Source of the DNA: G963662985 sp963662985
GTDB taxonomy: Bacteria > Chloroflexota > Anaerolineae > Anaerolineales > UBA11579
Assembly: GCA_963662985.1 (NCBI GenBank)
Contig: OY760067.1
Span: 558,001 to 622,000, forward strand
Direction: 5' to 3'
Length of the DNA stretch: 64,000 bases
Shown here: in pieces, positions 16,831 through 24,234 of the stretch
Position numbering within the stretch: position 1 is the stretch's first letter
How the letters are laid out: the number at the start of each line of letters is the position of its first letter
Notes under the pieces: model-generated
The model's database searches: none
What the model was told of the DNA's origin: nothing
Seen by the model: only the letters and a program-made list of their open reading frames with translations
Translations under genes and position numbers: made by a program

Positions 16831-17927
16831 TAGACTTTCTCCTCGGTTAATGCTTCACCCAACAAACCTGAGGGACGGAAAATCAGTACTAGGATGAGGA
16901 TTGTGAATGCGATCACGTCTTTGAGTTGGAAATCGATGTTCAATAAGGCTGGTCCAACAGATTCAAGAATACCTAGAAGCATCCCTCCCATCATAGCGCC
17001 GGGGATATTGCCAATACCACCCATTACAGCGGCGGTGAAGGCTTTGATTCCGGGAATGAAGCCGACATAGTGATTGATGAGACCGTTATGGATGCCCCAC
17101 ATCACACCAGCAGAGCCTGCCAAAATACCACTAATAATAAAGGTGCGGCTAATCACACCATCTACGTCAATACCCATTAATGCAGCGGCTTGTTTATTTT
17201 CTGCCACAGCGCGCATGGATCGACCTAGCTTAGTTTTTTGTACGAGAAGATAGAGACCAATCATCAAGAGAACAGACATCACAAAAGAAAAAACACCCGT
17301 ATAGGTTACCATCACATTTGAACCTGCGATGGGAACCATCCAACCTTGTCCACGCCATAAAATGTTGGGGTTAGTATAGGGACGACGTTGAGGGCCAAAG
17401 AGTAATTGTGCGGCATTTTGCAAAAAAGTGGATGCACCAATTGCACTGATCAATGGCACAAGGCGAGGCGCCTTGCGAAGCGGTCGATATGCAATTTTTT
17501 CAAGAGCGTAGCCTAATAAAGAAGATACAATAATACCTGTTAAGAATGCAAAAATAATAGAAAGAATTGGGTGTGCATTCAAAAATGTTAATTTGGGGCT
17601 TGCGTCTGTGGGGGCAGGAATTGCATTGAGCAATTCAAACATAAAATACCCACCAAATGCACCGAACATCATCACTTCTCCATGAGCAAAGTTGATCATA
17701 AAGAGAATTCCATAAACGAGTGTGTAGCCAATTGCGACTAGGGCATACATGCCACCGATAATCAAACCGGTGATTCCAAAACGGACCCACGTATCTGGCC
17801 CGTATGTTTTGTCTATCAACAAAACATTCACCATTCGCCATAGAATATAACCGCCGATCAAAATTCCCAAGAGAAGCCTAAGAAGGCTACCGGCGTTTAT
17901 TCCTTTGGCATTTTTTAGTTTTTCCAT
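16830..17927 (-). CDS. livH: Branched-chain amino acid ABC transporter permease LivH
   Basis: 365 residues with about eight transmembrane helices. Family landmarks are GLIIGGMYALVAIGYTLVYGI, INFAHGEVMMFGAF and the EAA-like loop MGIDVDGVISRTFIISGILAGSAGVMWG, followed by KAFTAAVMGGIGNIPGAM. The start chosen is the ATG 6 nt after GAGG (17927); ATG codons further upstream to 17945 lack a ribosome site. The roughly 190-nt gap to livK contains a strong hairpin that may let livK be expressed above the permease genes. Confidence 0.94.
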   Translation of the reverse strand: MEKLKNAKGINAGSLLRLLLGILIGGYILWRMVNVLLIDKTYGPDTWVRFGITGLIIGGMYALVAIGYTLVYGILFMINFAHGEVMMFGAFGGYFMFELLNAIPAPTDASPKLTFLNAHPILSIIFAFLTGIIVSSLLGYALEKIAYRPLRKAPRLVPLISAIGASTFLQNAAQLLFGPQRRPYTNPNILWRGQGWMVPIAGSNVMVTYTGVFSFVMSVLLMIGLYLLVQKTKLGRSMRAVAENKQAAALMGIDVDGVISRTFIISGILAGSAGVMWGIHNGLINHYVGFIPGIKAFTAAVMGGIGNIPGAMMGGMLLGILESVGPALLNIDFQLKDVIAFTILILVLIFRPSGLLGEALTEEKV

Positions 17928-18048
17928 TTTGTTCCTCATTTCCATCTATCAAAAGTAGGAAAGATTTTGATTTATGATTTCTAAAAATAACCATCCTGAC
18001 CACATTGGTCTGTTAAAAATAAGTCGTAAATATGATCTGAATAACATA

Positions 18049-18076
18049 GAGTTAGGGAGATAAATCTCCCTAACTC
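18049..18076 (-). repeat. Intercistronic hairpin between livK and livH
   Basis: Perfect 12-bp arms GAGTTAGGGAGA / TCTCCCTAACTC with a TAAA loop. No T-run follows on the minus strand, so it more likely stabilises the livK part of the message than terminates it completely. Confidence 0.7.
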
Positions 18077-18135
18077 ATCGTAGACTTTTTCAAAGTTTCA
18101 AACGAAATTTGAAAATATAAATGTTCGTTCGAAGC

Positions 18136-19350
18136 TTATTCTGCGTCAGCTGTCCAAGGAACCCATTCGCCACCGGAAACAACGTAGAAGGTTGGACCAG
18201 AGGCGTTACATTCGCCAGTTTCATTACATTGAATCAAACCAGTGAGACCTTCGTAGCTTGTTGCACGCATTGCTTCTGTGACTGCAGTGCGGGGAACGTA
18301 GAGAGTGTCGCCATCAACCACTGCAACTTTTTCGATTGCAGCAATGATCACAGAACCAACATCATAGGAAGACCATGTGAATGCGGAGAGTGAACCAGCG
18401 GCCATACCGTACATTTCTTCATAACCAGCATCGAAAGCTTCTTTTTCTGCTGTGGTGGGGGGTACGAGTGACACTGCGATTGCGCCTTCACCATTGGGGC
18501 CTGTCTTCTCCAAGAATTCTGTACCGTACACACCATCTGCACCGAAGAAGGTTACGCCAGAGAGACCAGCTTGTGCCCATTGGTTTGCCATCACGATACC
18601 TTCAGCTGAGTAACCACCGAAGTAGACTGCTTCAGGACCAGCGGCTGCGACTGCGGCCAAAACTGCAGAGTAGTCAGATTCACCTGGGGTGACTGCTTCA
18701 TATGCAACTGCTTCCATACCGGTTTCAGCTTCAAATTGAGCCTTTACTTCATCTGCCAAGCCCTTCCCGTAGGAGGAACCATCGTGCAAGACTGCCAATT
18801 TGGTGACGCCCAAGTCATTGGCGAGCATCATAGCAGCAAATTTTGCTTGAATTGCATCGGTGAAGCACAAGCGGTTGAAGACTGCAGAACCACTTTCAGT
18901 CAAGCTGGGCAATGTGGCAGAAGGAGACATCATGGGGTACATGGCTTCTTCATAGATAGGCATGGCGGCTTCTGTGGAACCAGAGAAGATGTGACCAGCA
19001 ATGGCAACCATATCAGATTCGGTTACGAATTTGTTGGCAACTGCGGCACCCATTTCAGGAGAACCACCGGTATCTTCTGCGACCAATTCGTAGGACCAGC
19101 CTTCGTAGCCGTCATCAGTGACGAGTGCATATTCCACACCCTGTGAGATGTCGATACCAAACATGGAATAGTCACCCAACATAGGAGCGCCCATACCGAT
19201 TTTGATGGTATCACCAGCTGGGACAACTGCACAACCTGCTGGATCTGCTGCACAAACTTCTGGGCCATCTTGAGCAAAAACAGCCATTGTGCTGAAGGCC
19301 ATAGCCATCATGGCTACAACGATCAATGTTACAAATAATGATTTCTTCAT
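18136..19350 (-). CDS. livK: Branched-chain amino acid-type ABC transporter substrate-binding protein
   Basis: 404-residue periplasmic-binding type I protein that captures the substrate for LivHMGF. The N-terminal signal peptide (KKSLFVTLIVVAMMAMAF) ends near VFA-QDG. The mature part begins with IKIGMGAPMLGDYSMFG and includes SPSATLPSLTESG, typical of LivJ/LivK. No lipobox Cys lies at the signal cleavage site although Cys residues follow within 20 residues, so anchoring is unclear. ATG 19350 follows GGAGGATAAA; a TTG at 19362 overlaps that ribosome site. The gene is Ala/Gly-rich and looks well expressed. A hairpin follows it. Confidence 0.93.
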   Translation of the reverse strand: MKKSLFVTLIVVAMMAMAFSTMAVFAQDGPEVCAADPAGCAVVPAGDTIKIGMGAPMLGDYSMFGIDISQGVEYALVTDDGYEGWSYELVAEDTGGSPEMGAAVANKFVTESDMVAIAGHIFSGSTEAAMPIYEEAMYPMMSPSATLPSLTESGSAVFNRLCFTDAIQAKFAAMMLANDLGVTKLAVLHDGSSYGKGLADEVKAQFEAETGMEAVAYEAVTPGESDYSAVLAAVAAAGPEAVYFGGYSAEGIVMANQWAQAGLSGVTFFGADGVYGTEFLEKTGPNGEGAIAVSLVPPTTAEKEAFDAGYEEMYGMAAGSLSAFTWSSYDVGSVIIAAIEKVAVVDGDTLYVPRTAVTEAMRATSYEGLTGLIQCNETGECNASGPTFYVVSGGEWVPWTADAE

Positions 19351-19470
19351 TTTATCCTCCAATAAAAAATGATAAAAAATTTAATAAATATAAAGATTTT
19401 CTCTTCCTTACAAAGTTCCTCTAGTCAAATAATGCGCTTTTATGATGGTTTAATGCTCCTTTCGGTAATA

Positions 19471-19503
19471 AAAAAAAAGCTCTTCTTGGCGAAGAGCAGC
19501 TTT
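19471..19503 (-). terminator. Terminator of the 31-residue gene
   Basis: On the minus strand, stem GCTCTTC / GAAGAGC with a 5-nt loop, extended by flanking AAAAGCT / AGCTTTT, then eight T. It isolates the small gene from livK. Confidence 0.85.
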
Positions 19504-19527
19504 TGTAAATTTATAAGTATTTTGCTA

Positions 19528-19623
19528 CTACTTGTGCGCCAAGATTCCAATGTGTGCCTGAAAGACAACAAGGATAAGGGAGAGCATAATAATAGTAATA
19601 AAATACCAATAAGAAGTAGTCAT
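19528..19623 (-). CDS. 31-residue predicted membrane peptide with its own promoter
   Basis: Very short frame with all signals of a real gene: promoter TTGACA-16 nt-TATAAT (19649-19676), GAGGAA about 9 nt before ATG, tandem TAG stops and a terminator about 25 nt downstream. The peptide starts MTTSYWYFITIIMLSLIL, continues VVFQAHIGILAHK, and would form one hydrophobic helix (about residues 6-21). No family recognised. The transcript would be about 160 nt, so an RNA function for the same unit cannot be excluded. It is transcribed away from infC and towards livK. Confidence 0.6.
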   Translation of the reverse strand: MTTSYWYFITIIMLSLILVVFQAHIGILAHK

Positions 19624-19648
19624 TTGTATAAGTTCCTCGATTTGCGTT

Positions 19649-19676
19649 ATTATATAACGATTTGATGATTTGTCAA
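19649..19676 (-). promoter_or_regulatory. Consensus sigma70-type promoter of the 31-residue gene
   Basis: TTGACA (19676-19671) and TATAAT (19654-19649) on the minus strand with a 16-nt spacer. Both hexamers are perfect consensus, the best promoter match in the window together with that of mraZ. Confidence 0.85.
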
Positions 19677-19823
19677 CACTTTAAGCTATAATTAATCATA
19701 TTATTGTACAAAGATATGATGATTAAGCATTTTCTTAACGTTATTGACGATAAATGGATTTTGTTTGGGGAAATGAAATGGAATTAATGAGGCGATTTTG
19801 ATTAATTTCTCTTTTAATGTATA

Positions 19824-19852
19824 TTGAGTTTTAATATTCAGTATGGTATTAT
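19824..19852 (+). promoter_or_regulatory. Probable promoter of infC-rpmI-rplT
   Basis: TTGAGT (19824-19829), a 17-nt spacer and TATTAT (19847-19852). The leader would be about 60 nt and contains the hairpin at 19858-19879. Confidence 0.55.
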
Positions 19853-19857
19853 AAGGA

Positions 19858-19879
19858 TTGGTTTTCTAGCGAAGACCAA
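19858..19879 (+). promoter_or_regulatory. Leader hairpin upstream of infC
   Basis: Stem TTGGTTTTC / GAAGACCAA (9 bp, one G-U) with a TAGC loop, shortly after the predicted transcription start and about 40 nt before the AUU start codon. It may take part in control of the operon; no T-run suited to termination follows directly. Confidence 0.5.
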
Positions 19880-19917
19880 AATGTTTTATTGTTAATTAGT
19901 AGTAATAGGAGAAGAAC

Positions 19918-20445
19918 ATTAGCACTTCAAATTATAGATTAAATGAAAAAATCAAAGCAGATAAAGTTCGGTTGATCGGCGCAGATGGTGAGAACATTGG
20001 TGTTGTTTCCATCAAAGAAGCTCTTCAACTTGCTATTGAAGCTGATTTGGATCTGGTGGAAGTGGCGCCTGCTGCAAATCCACCTGTTTGCAAAATCATT
20101 GATTATGGCAAATTTTTGTACGAACGTACTAAGAAAGAAAAAGAAGCCAAAAAACAACAGAAACAAGTTGAAATCAAAGAGATCCAAATTCGTCCGAAAA
20201 CCACAGATCATCACCGTGGTTTCAAAGTGCGTGATGCACGACGATGGCTTGAAGAAGGCAAAAAGGTTAAAGTTCGTGTGCGCTTCCGCGGACGTGAACG
20301 AGATTATCCTGAAATCGCGATGGAAGATCTGAACGAAATTGCCAAGGAACTTTCTGATGTTGCCGTGATCGAACAAAAACCACAGTTCGAAGGGCGCACA
20401 ATGTTAATGGTTCTTGCACCTGAAAAACTTAAGAAGAAAAATTAG
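19918..20445 (+). CDS. infC: Translation initiation factor IF-3, AUU start codon
   Basis: IF-3 binds the 30S subunit, prevents subunit joining and polices start-codon choice. The protein begins (I/M)STSNYRLNEKIKADKVRLIG and ends with the expected VAVIEQKPQFEGRTMLMVLAP; both domains and the Lys-rich linker (YERTKKEKEAKKQQK) are present, 175 residues in all. The conserved N-terminus NYRLNEKI lies upstream of every ATG/GTG/TTG in frame. The only start consistent with it is ATT at 19918, 6 nt after AGGAG, with an in-frame TAG at 19906. AUU is the well-known start of infC in Escherichia coli, where it allows autoregulation. rpmI and rplT follow. Confidence 0.93.
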   Translation: MSTSNYRLNEKIKADKVRLIGADGENIGVVSIKEALQLAIEADLDLVEVAPAANPPVCKIIDYGKFLYERTKKEKEAKKQQKQVEIKEIQIRPKTTDHHRGFKVRDARRWLEEGKKVKVRVRFRGRERDYPEIAMEDLNEIAKELSDVAVIEQKPQFEGRTMLMVLAPEKLKKKN

Positions 20446-20478
20446 CAAATTGCAGTGAAAGCTGCGTATTGCTTTTTT
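20444..20478 (+). terminator. Terminator or attenuator between infC and rpmI
   Basis: Outer stem AGCAA / TTGCT and inner stem GCAG / CTGC around a TGAAAG loop with a 3x3 internal mismatch, then TTTTTT. It overlaps the infC stop codon. A further GGGGATCTCCCC palindrome follows at about 20515. Partial termination here could set the ratio of IF-3 to L35/L20. Confidence 0.55.
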
Positions 20479-20567
20479 ATATTGCTGAATTCTCGAACTA
20501 TTTTTCCTCTGCAGGGGATCTCCCCTTTGGAGAAAGCTTGCGGAATTATTAGCAAAAGGAAAATAAA

Positions 20568-20834
20568 ATGGCTCGAAAGAAAAAACCTAATCACAAGTAC
20601 AAACTTAAGACCCATAAAGGAACAGCGAAACGCTTCCGCATGACAGGAACAGGCATAATCGTACGTACAAAAGGCGGGAAGGGTCACTTCCGACGACGCA
20701 CTTCTAAGCGTACAAAAGCATTGTTTACCACAATGGTCCCTGTTCAAGGGAGTGGTTACCAAAAACGCATTAAGCGATTGGCACCTTATATGAAAAAATA
20801 TAAAGCCAATCCTTCTGCTCGCACTGCAAAATAA
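20568..20834 (+). CDS. rpmI: 50S ribosomal protein L35 (extended)
   Basis: Basic 88-residue protein with the L35 core: KLKTHKGTAKRFRMTGTG, then GHFRRRTSKRTKAL and QKRIKRLAPY. The typical protein has about 64-66 residues; here there are about 10 extra residues at the N-terminus (ARKKKPNHKY) and about 15 at the C-terminus (KYKANPSARTAK), both basic. ATG is preceded by AAAGGAAAATAAA. It sits in the standard infC-rpmI-rplT order. Confidence 0.93.
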   Translation: MARKKKPNHKYKLKTHKGTAKRFRMTGTGIIVRTKGGKGHFRRRTSKRTKALFTTMVPVQGSGYQKRIKRLAPYMKKYKANPSARTAK

Positions 20835-20871
20835 ACTTTTTCAGGCAAGCAGACGTTTCTTTATCAATCAA

Positions 20872-20937
20872 GAGAGCAGCCTAGCTCTCGCAATATGCGG
20901 CTTTTGAGTGTGTGAAACGGATAAGTCCGACCTTATC
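20872..20937 (+). promoter_or_regulatory. Structured leader between rpmI and rplT
   Basis: Two perfect 6-bp hairpins: GAGAGC / GCTCTC (20872-20889) and GATAAG / CTTATC (20920-20937), just before AGGAGG of rplT. L20 represses its own operon by binding leader RNA in other bacteria; this region is where such a site could be, but the match to a known L20 leader was not established. Confidence 0.4.
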
Positions 20938-20966
20938 GACGCTCAGGGGTACGCAGGAGGTAAAAA

Positions 20967-21317
20967 ATGGCAAGAGTAAAAACTGGCTTTACACGCCGAC
21001 AAAGACATAAAAAAGTCTTAAAACTTACAAAGGGCCAATATGGCTCTAAGTCTAAACTTTATCGTCGCGCAAACGAAGCGATGCTCAAAAGTCTTTGGTA
21101 TTCCTACCGAGACCGACGAACTCGCCGCCGCGACTTGCGCCGCTTGTGGATTGCTCGTATCAACGCAGCAGCCCGCTTGAATGGCACAACCTACAGCCGC
21201 CTGATCCACGCTTTGAAGGTGACCGACATTAAGCTTAACCGCAAAATGCTCGCCGACATGGCAGTTCATGATCCCGAAGCCTTTGCTGCCGTAGTGCAGA
21301 AAGCTGGCGCTAAGTAA
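20967..21317 (+). CDS. rplT: 50S ribosomal protein L20
   Basis: 116-residue rRNA-binding protein needed for early 50S assembly. The family start ARVKTGFTRRQRHKKVLKLTKG (here MARVKTGFTRRQRHKK), the Arg-rich RDRRTRRRDLRRLWI and the C-terminal LNRKMLADMAVHDPEAF are all diagnostic. Length matches the family. A strong AGGAGG lies 7 nt before ATG. A bidirectional terminator follows. Confidence 0.97.
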   Translation: MARVKTGFTRRQRHKKVLKLTKGQYGSKSKLYRRANEAMLKSLWYSYRDRRTRRRDLRRLWIARINAAARLNGTTYSRLIHALKVTDIKLNRKMLADMAVHDPEAFAAVVQKAGAK

Positions 21318-21356
21318 GCGCTGCTATCGGTTTGATTTTTCGAGAATTCAGTAAAT

Positions 21357-21388
21357 AAAAGAAGCCCTTTCGAGGGCTTCTTTCTTTT
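21357..21388. terminator. Bidirectional terminator between rplT and lysE-like gene
   Basis: Stem GAAGCCCT / AGGGCTTC with a TTCG tetraloop, flanked by AAAA on the left and TTTC...TTTTT on the right, so it can serve both convergent genes. Confidence 0.9.
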
Positions 21389-21405
21389 TAAATTGAATTT
21401 ATGGC

Positions 21406-22050
21406 TTAGAGAATAAAATGTTGGAGACCTAAAAAGATATTATAGGACCCCATGCCCAGCAAGAGAATTGACAGGGCGATGCCAAGACCTTTTTGAAAAT
21501 TGGGAGAGAGAAGTTTGCTTTTGGAGAAAAGATAAATCATAAAAGCAAGGGTACTGATGAGAAAGATATAGAATGTGAGCACAAAGGCGAGCATATTCAA
21601 TTTTGAGAGGGCGAGGCCTTTCAGGGCAATTGGCGCGCCGATAGTGCCCCAAAATATATAGACATTGGGGTTGACCCAATTGAGCAAGACAGAATTGAAT
21701 AACATTTTAAGTTTAGGTTCGCTGGCTAGATGGCTATATTGATCGTTGACATCTTCCTGAGGTGGAGCAAATTCTTTTGAAAAGGATTTGAAGGTGTGAT
21801 AGGCCAAATAGAGAATTACTCCTCCACCGATCAAATGGATGATGAAAAGCACATTCTCTGAGAATTTGGAAAAGAGGGTCATGAAGAGAATCAAGATCGG
21901 TAAATCTGAAAATAAGGGGGTGAGCGCAAGATAGATTGTCTTACGCCACCCATTTTTTAGTGATAAGCTGAATTGCAAGGTTTGCAAAGGACCAGGAGAA
22001 ACTCCCGCATACAGCCCTAATAAAAGCCCTTGAAGTAAATACTCTCCCAT
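21406..22050 (-). CDS. LysE/RhtB-family amino acid exporter
   Basis: 214-residue membrane protein with about six helices. The family N-terminus appears as GLLLGLYAGVSPGPLQTLQF, in which the conserved PGP motif is present. Members export amino acids such as lysine, threonine or homoserine; the substrate here is unknown. A cytoplasmic loop (KSFSKEFAPPQEDVNDQ) lies after the third helix. The ATG overlaps the trpS stop (TAATG), so it is co-translated with trpS and would also fall under T-box control. Whether that reflects tryptophan-related export is speculation. Confidence 0.85.
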   Translation of the reverse strand: MGEYLLQGLLLGLYAGVSPGPLQTLQFSLSLKNGWRKTIYLALTPLFSDLPILILFMTLFSKFSENVLFIIHLIGGGVILYLAYHTFKSFSKEFAPPQEDVNDQYSHLASEPKLKMLFNSVLLNWVNPNVYIFWGTIGAPIALKGLALSKLNMLAFVLTFYIFLISTLAFMIYLFSKSKLLSPNFQKGLGIALSILLLGMGSYNIFLGLQHFIL

Positions 22051-23111
22051 TACTCTTGAGAACCTTGAGACTTTTGATATTTTTCTGCTTTGCGGCGAAT
22101 GCGACTGGCGACATTGCTGAGCCCCATTGCTTTTTTCATCGCATAGAGCGTTTCTTGCACTTCTTTGCGAGTCTTAAGAGTACCTTCGTAGATGATATCT
22201 TCTACATAGCCAGGTTTATCATAAATAGCACGGCGCTCTCGCATGGGATCTAGGAAGTTGTTGATGGCGACGGTCAATTTTTCTTTGACTTCAACATCAC
22301 CGACCTTACCGGCACGATAGCGTTCTTTGAGATCGTCGACTTCTGCTTTGTTAGGATTGAAGGTATCATGATAGATAAAGACAGGGTTGCCTTCAACACG
22401 TCCGGGGACATCGGCGCTGATGCGGTTGGGATCAGTGTACATAGAACGGACTTTCTTTTCTACGGTTTTGGCATCATCGCTAAGGAAAATGGCATTGTTG
22501 AGGCTTTTGCTCATTTTGGCTTGGCCATCTGTGCCGACTAATGTGGCAGCATCACCATCTTGCACCAAGGGCTCTGGTTCGGGAAAAATTTCACCATAAT
22601 TAAAATTGAAGCGACGGGCAATCTCACGGGTGACCTCAACGTGAGCAAGGTTATCTTTGCCGACAGGAACGAGGTTGCCACGCACACACAGAATGTCGGC
22701 GGCTTGCAGGACAGGATAGCCTAATAATGCGAGGGGCATTTCGATGTTGGCAGCTTTGGCCATGTCTTTGAGGCTAGGGACACGTTCAAGACGAGAAACA
22801 GTGACGAGACTTTGAAAGAGAGTGTACATCTCGTTGATTTCAGGAATGCCAGATTGAAGGTAGAAGGTGGAGATTTCGGGGTCAATGCCCGCAGCGAGTT
22901 GGTCCAAGACCATCACACGTGCGTTTTTGTCAATTTCCGCAATGTCTTCTACGCTATTTTTGGTAGTGAGCATGTGCAGGTCTGCTATGATGAAAAAACA
23001 TTCATATTCATGCTGCAAACGAACACGATTCTGGATGGAACCAACGTAGTGTCCGAGGTGAAGTTTGCCTGTGGGGCGATCACCGGTTAAGATTCTTTTT
23101 CTTTCTGTCAT
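22050..23111 (-). CDS. trpS: Tryptophanyl-tRNA synthetase
   Basis: 353-residue class I aminoacyl-tRNA synthetase charging tRNA-Trp. The ATP-binding HIGH motif is HLGH in GDRPTGKLHLGHYVGS, and KMSKS is exact. Family segments NLVPVGKDNLAHVEVTREIARRFN and the C-terminal MRERRAIYDKPGYV are seen. The start ATG follows AGGAG. A T-box leader with UGG specifier and terminator lies directly upstream, consistent with control by uncharged tRNA-Trp. lysE-like gene overlaps the stop. Confidence 0.96.
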   Translation of the reverse strand: MTERKRILTGDRPTGKLHLGHYVGSIQNRVRLQHEYECFFIIADLHMLTTKNSVEDIAEIDKNARVMVLDQLAAGIDPEISTFYLQSGIPEINEMYTLFQSLVTVSRLERVPSLKDMAKAANIEMPLALLGYPVLQAADILCVRGNLVPVGKDNLAHVEVTREIARRFNFNYGEIFPEPEPLVQDGDAATLVGTDGQAKMSKSLNNAIFLSDDAKTVEKKVRSMYTDPNRISADVPGRVEGNPVFIYHDTFNPNKAEVDDLKERYRAGKVGDVEVKEKLTVAINNFLDPMRERRAIYDKPGYVEDIIYEGTLKTRKEVQETLYAMKKAMGLSNVASRIRRKAEKYQKSQGSQE

Positions 23112-23155
23112 TTTTTTCTCCTAAAAATAATTATTTCTAATTTAATTGATTAAAC

Positions 23156-23417
23156 AAAAAATTCCCGTCGTGATGCGACGAGAACCAGCTCACGAAGGTG
23201 CAGCATGTTTTTATCCAAAAACTGCGATACCTTTGCCTGTGATAACGGGGGCGCTCCGTAATTTGATACTCTTAGCCTGTTTAGGTGCTAGTTTCCCAAA
23301 TTAAGCTCCTTGATCCATTCACTTTTAGCACATCAACAAGTCTTTCACCAAATGCTTGCTCTCTGGATATTGCACTACAAAAGTTACTAGTTCATATCTT
23401 CGCTACTTGTATTTATC
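23156..23417 (-). ncRNA. T-box leader of trpS (Trp specifier UGG)
   Basis: This fills most of the 385-nt gap 23112-23496. Read on the minus strand it has the T-box order: AGAGAG and UUGGUGAAAG of the Stem I distal part; ACUUUU pairing with AAAAGU just below the specifier loop; GAA-UGG-A with UGG at 23317-23315; GGAGCU; CCGUUAUC; then GGUAUCGCAG, a divergent form of the GGUACCGCG T-box core. It ends in a terminator stem UUCUCGUCG / CGACGGGAA (23184-23162) with six U. The T-box core and its antiterminator pairing are less canonical than Stem I. Uncharged tRNA-Trp would be the ligand. Confidence 0.75.
23162..23184 (-). terminator. T-box terminator hairpin before trpS
   Basis: 9-bp stem with one G-U and a 5-nt loop; on the minus strand TTTTTT (23161-23156) follows. 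The trpS ATG is about 45 nt downstream, so this is a conditional terminator. Confidence 0.85.
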
Positions 23418-23423
23418 GGAGAA

Positions 23424-23429
23424 ATTATA
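23424..23429 (-). promoter_or_regulatory. Extended -10 promoter of the trpS leader
   Basis: TGTTATAAT on the minus strand, an extended -10 (TGnTATAAT). No good -35 hexamer at 16-18 nt. Predicted start about 23417. Confidence 0.6.
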
Positions 23430-23496
23430 ACATGCTTTTAAGTAAAATCAGGTAAAATAAAAAAGCGTTACCTACGCAAAACGAAAGAGGTTTTGA

Positions 23497-24234
23497 ATGG
23501 CAAATAGTCCCTATTTATCGATTATTGTTCCTGCATACAATGAAGAAAATAGACTCCCCTCCGCAATTCGACATATCCAAGATTTCTTAGAGAACGAAGC
23601 TTATGAGGCTGAATTAATTATTGTTGAGAATGGTTCTAGTGACAAAACATATGAAATTGCAAAACAATTTGCAGATATGCACAATAATATAAAAGTGATC
23701 TCTTTAGATCAAGCAGGAAAAGGCCGAGCAGTGAAGGCTGGGATGTTGCTGGCTACTGGAGAATATCGTTTTTTATGTGATTCAGACCTTTCTATGCCCA
23801 TCACCGAGTTGCCTCGATTTTTGCCAAGCTCCACCACTGATGAGATTGAAATCGTGATTGGTTCTCGTGAAACTGAAGGAGCAAAACGATTTAACGAGCC
23901 CGATTATCGCCATATTGGGGGACGTTTCGTCAATATATTAATTCGTTTATTAGCTATCCCCAAAATTCAAGATACGCAATGCGGCTTTAAACTCTTTCGT
24001 GCTGAAGTTGCAAATGATGTTTTTTCTAAACAAACCGTGATGGGGTTTGGATTTGACATTGAAATTCTTTTCATAGCGTTAAAGCGTGGTTATGCAATCA
24101 AAGAGCTGGGAATCCCTTGGTATTATCAAGATGAAAGCAAGGTGAGCCCATTAAAAGATACGATCAAAATGTTCTTTGAAATTATGCAAATTCGACTTAA
24201 TAATCTCAAAGGTCGCTATGAGAAAGAAATTTGA
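23497..24234 (+). CDS. GT2 glycosyltransferase, dolichyl/polyprenyl-phosphate glucosyltransferase-like
   Basis: 245-residue GT-A fold transferase. The N-terminus SIIVPAYNEENRLP, the DxD-type CDSDLSMP and the QCGFKLFRAE segment resemble the ALG5/dolichyl-phosphate beta-glucosyltransferase group, which loads a sugar on a polyprenyl phosphate. No membrane helices are seen, unlike GtrB-type enzymes with C-terminal helices. AGAGG precedes ATG. The last 14 nt overlap rnhB. It is probably an envelope glycan enzyme; acceptor and sugar are unknown. Confidence 0.82.
   Translation: MANSPYLSIIVPAYNEENRLPSAIRHIQDFLENEAYEAELIIVENGSSDKTYEIAKQFADMHNNIKVISLDQAGKGRAVKAGMLLATGEYRFLCDSDLSMPITELPRFLPSSTTDEIEIVIGSRETEGAKRFNEPDYRHIGGRFVNILIRLLAIPKIQDTQCGFKLFRAEVANDVFSKQTVMGFGFDIEILFIALKRGYAIKELGIPWYYQDESKVSPLKDTIKMFFEIMQIRLNNLKGRYEKEI

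Noticed and set aside
19369..19665. 98-codon plus-strand frame across the livK/small-gene gap
   Set aside because: It runs antisense through a terminator and a consensus promoter, and has no ribosome site; the 31-codon minus-strand gene explains the region better.
20510..20545. GGGGATCTCCCC palindrome as a terminator
   Set aside because: No adequate T-run follows; it is more likely part of the rpmI leader structure next to the attenuator at 20444-20478.
23453..23496. Promoter for the GT2 gene at 23497
   Set aside because: A TAAAAT is present about 40 nt upstream, but no matching -35 was found, so it was not listed as a feature.
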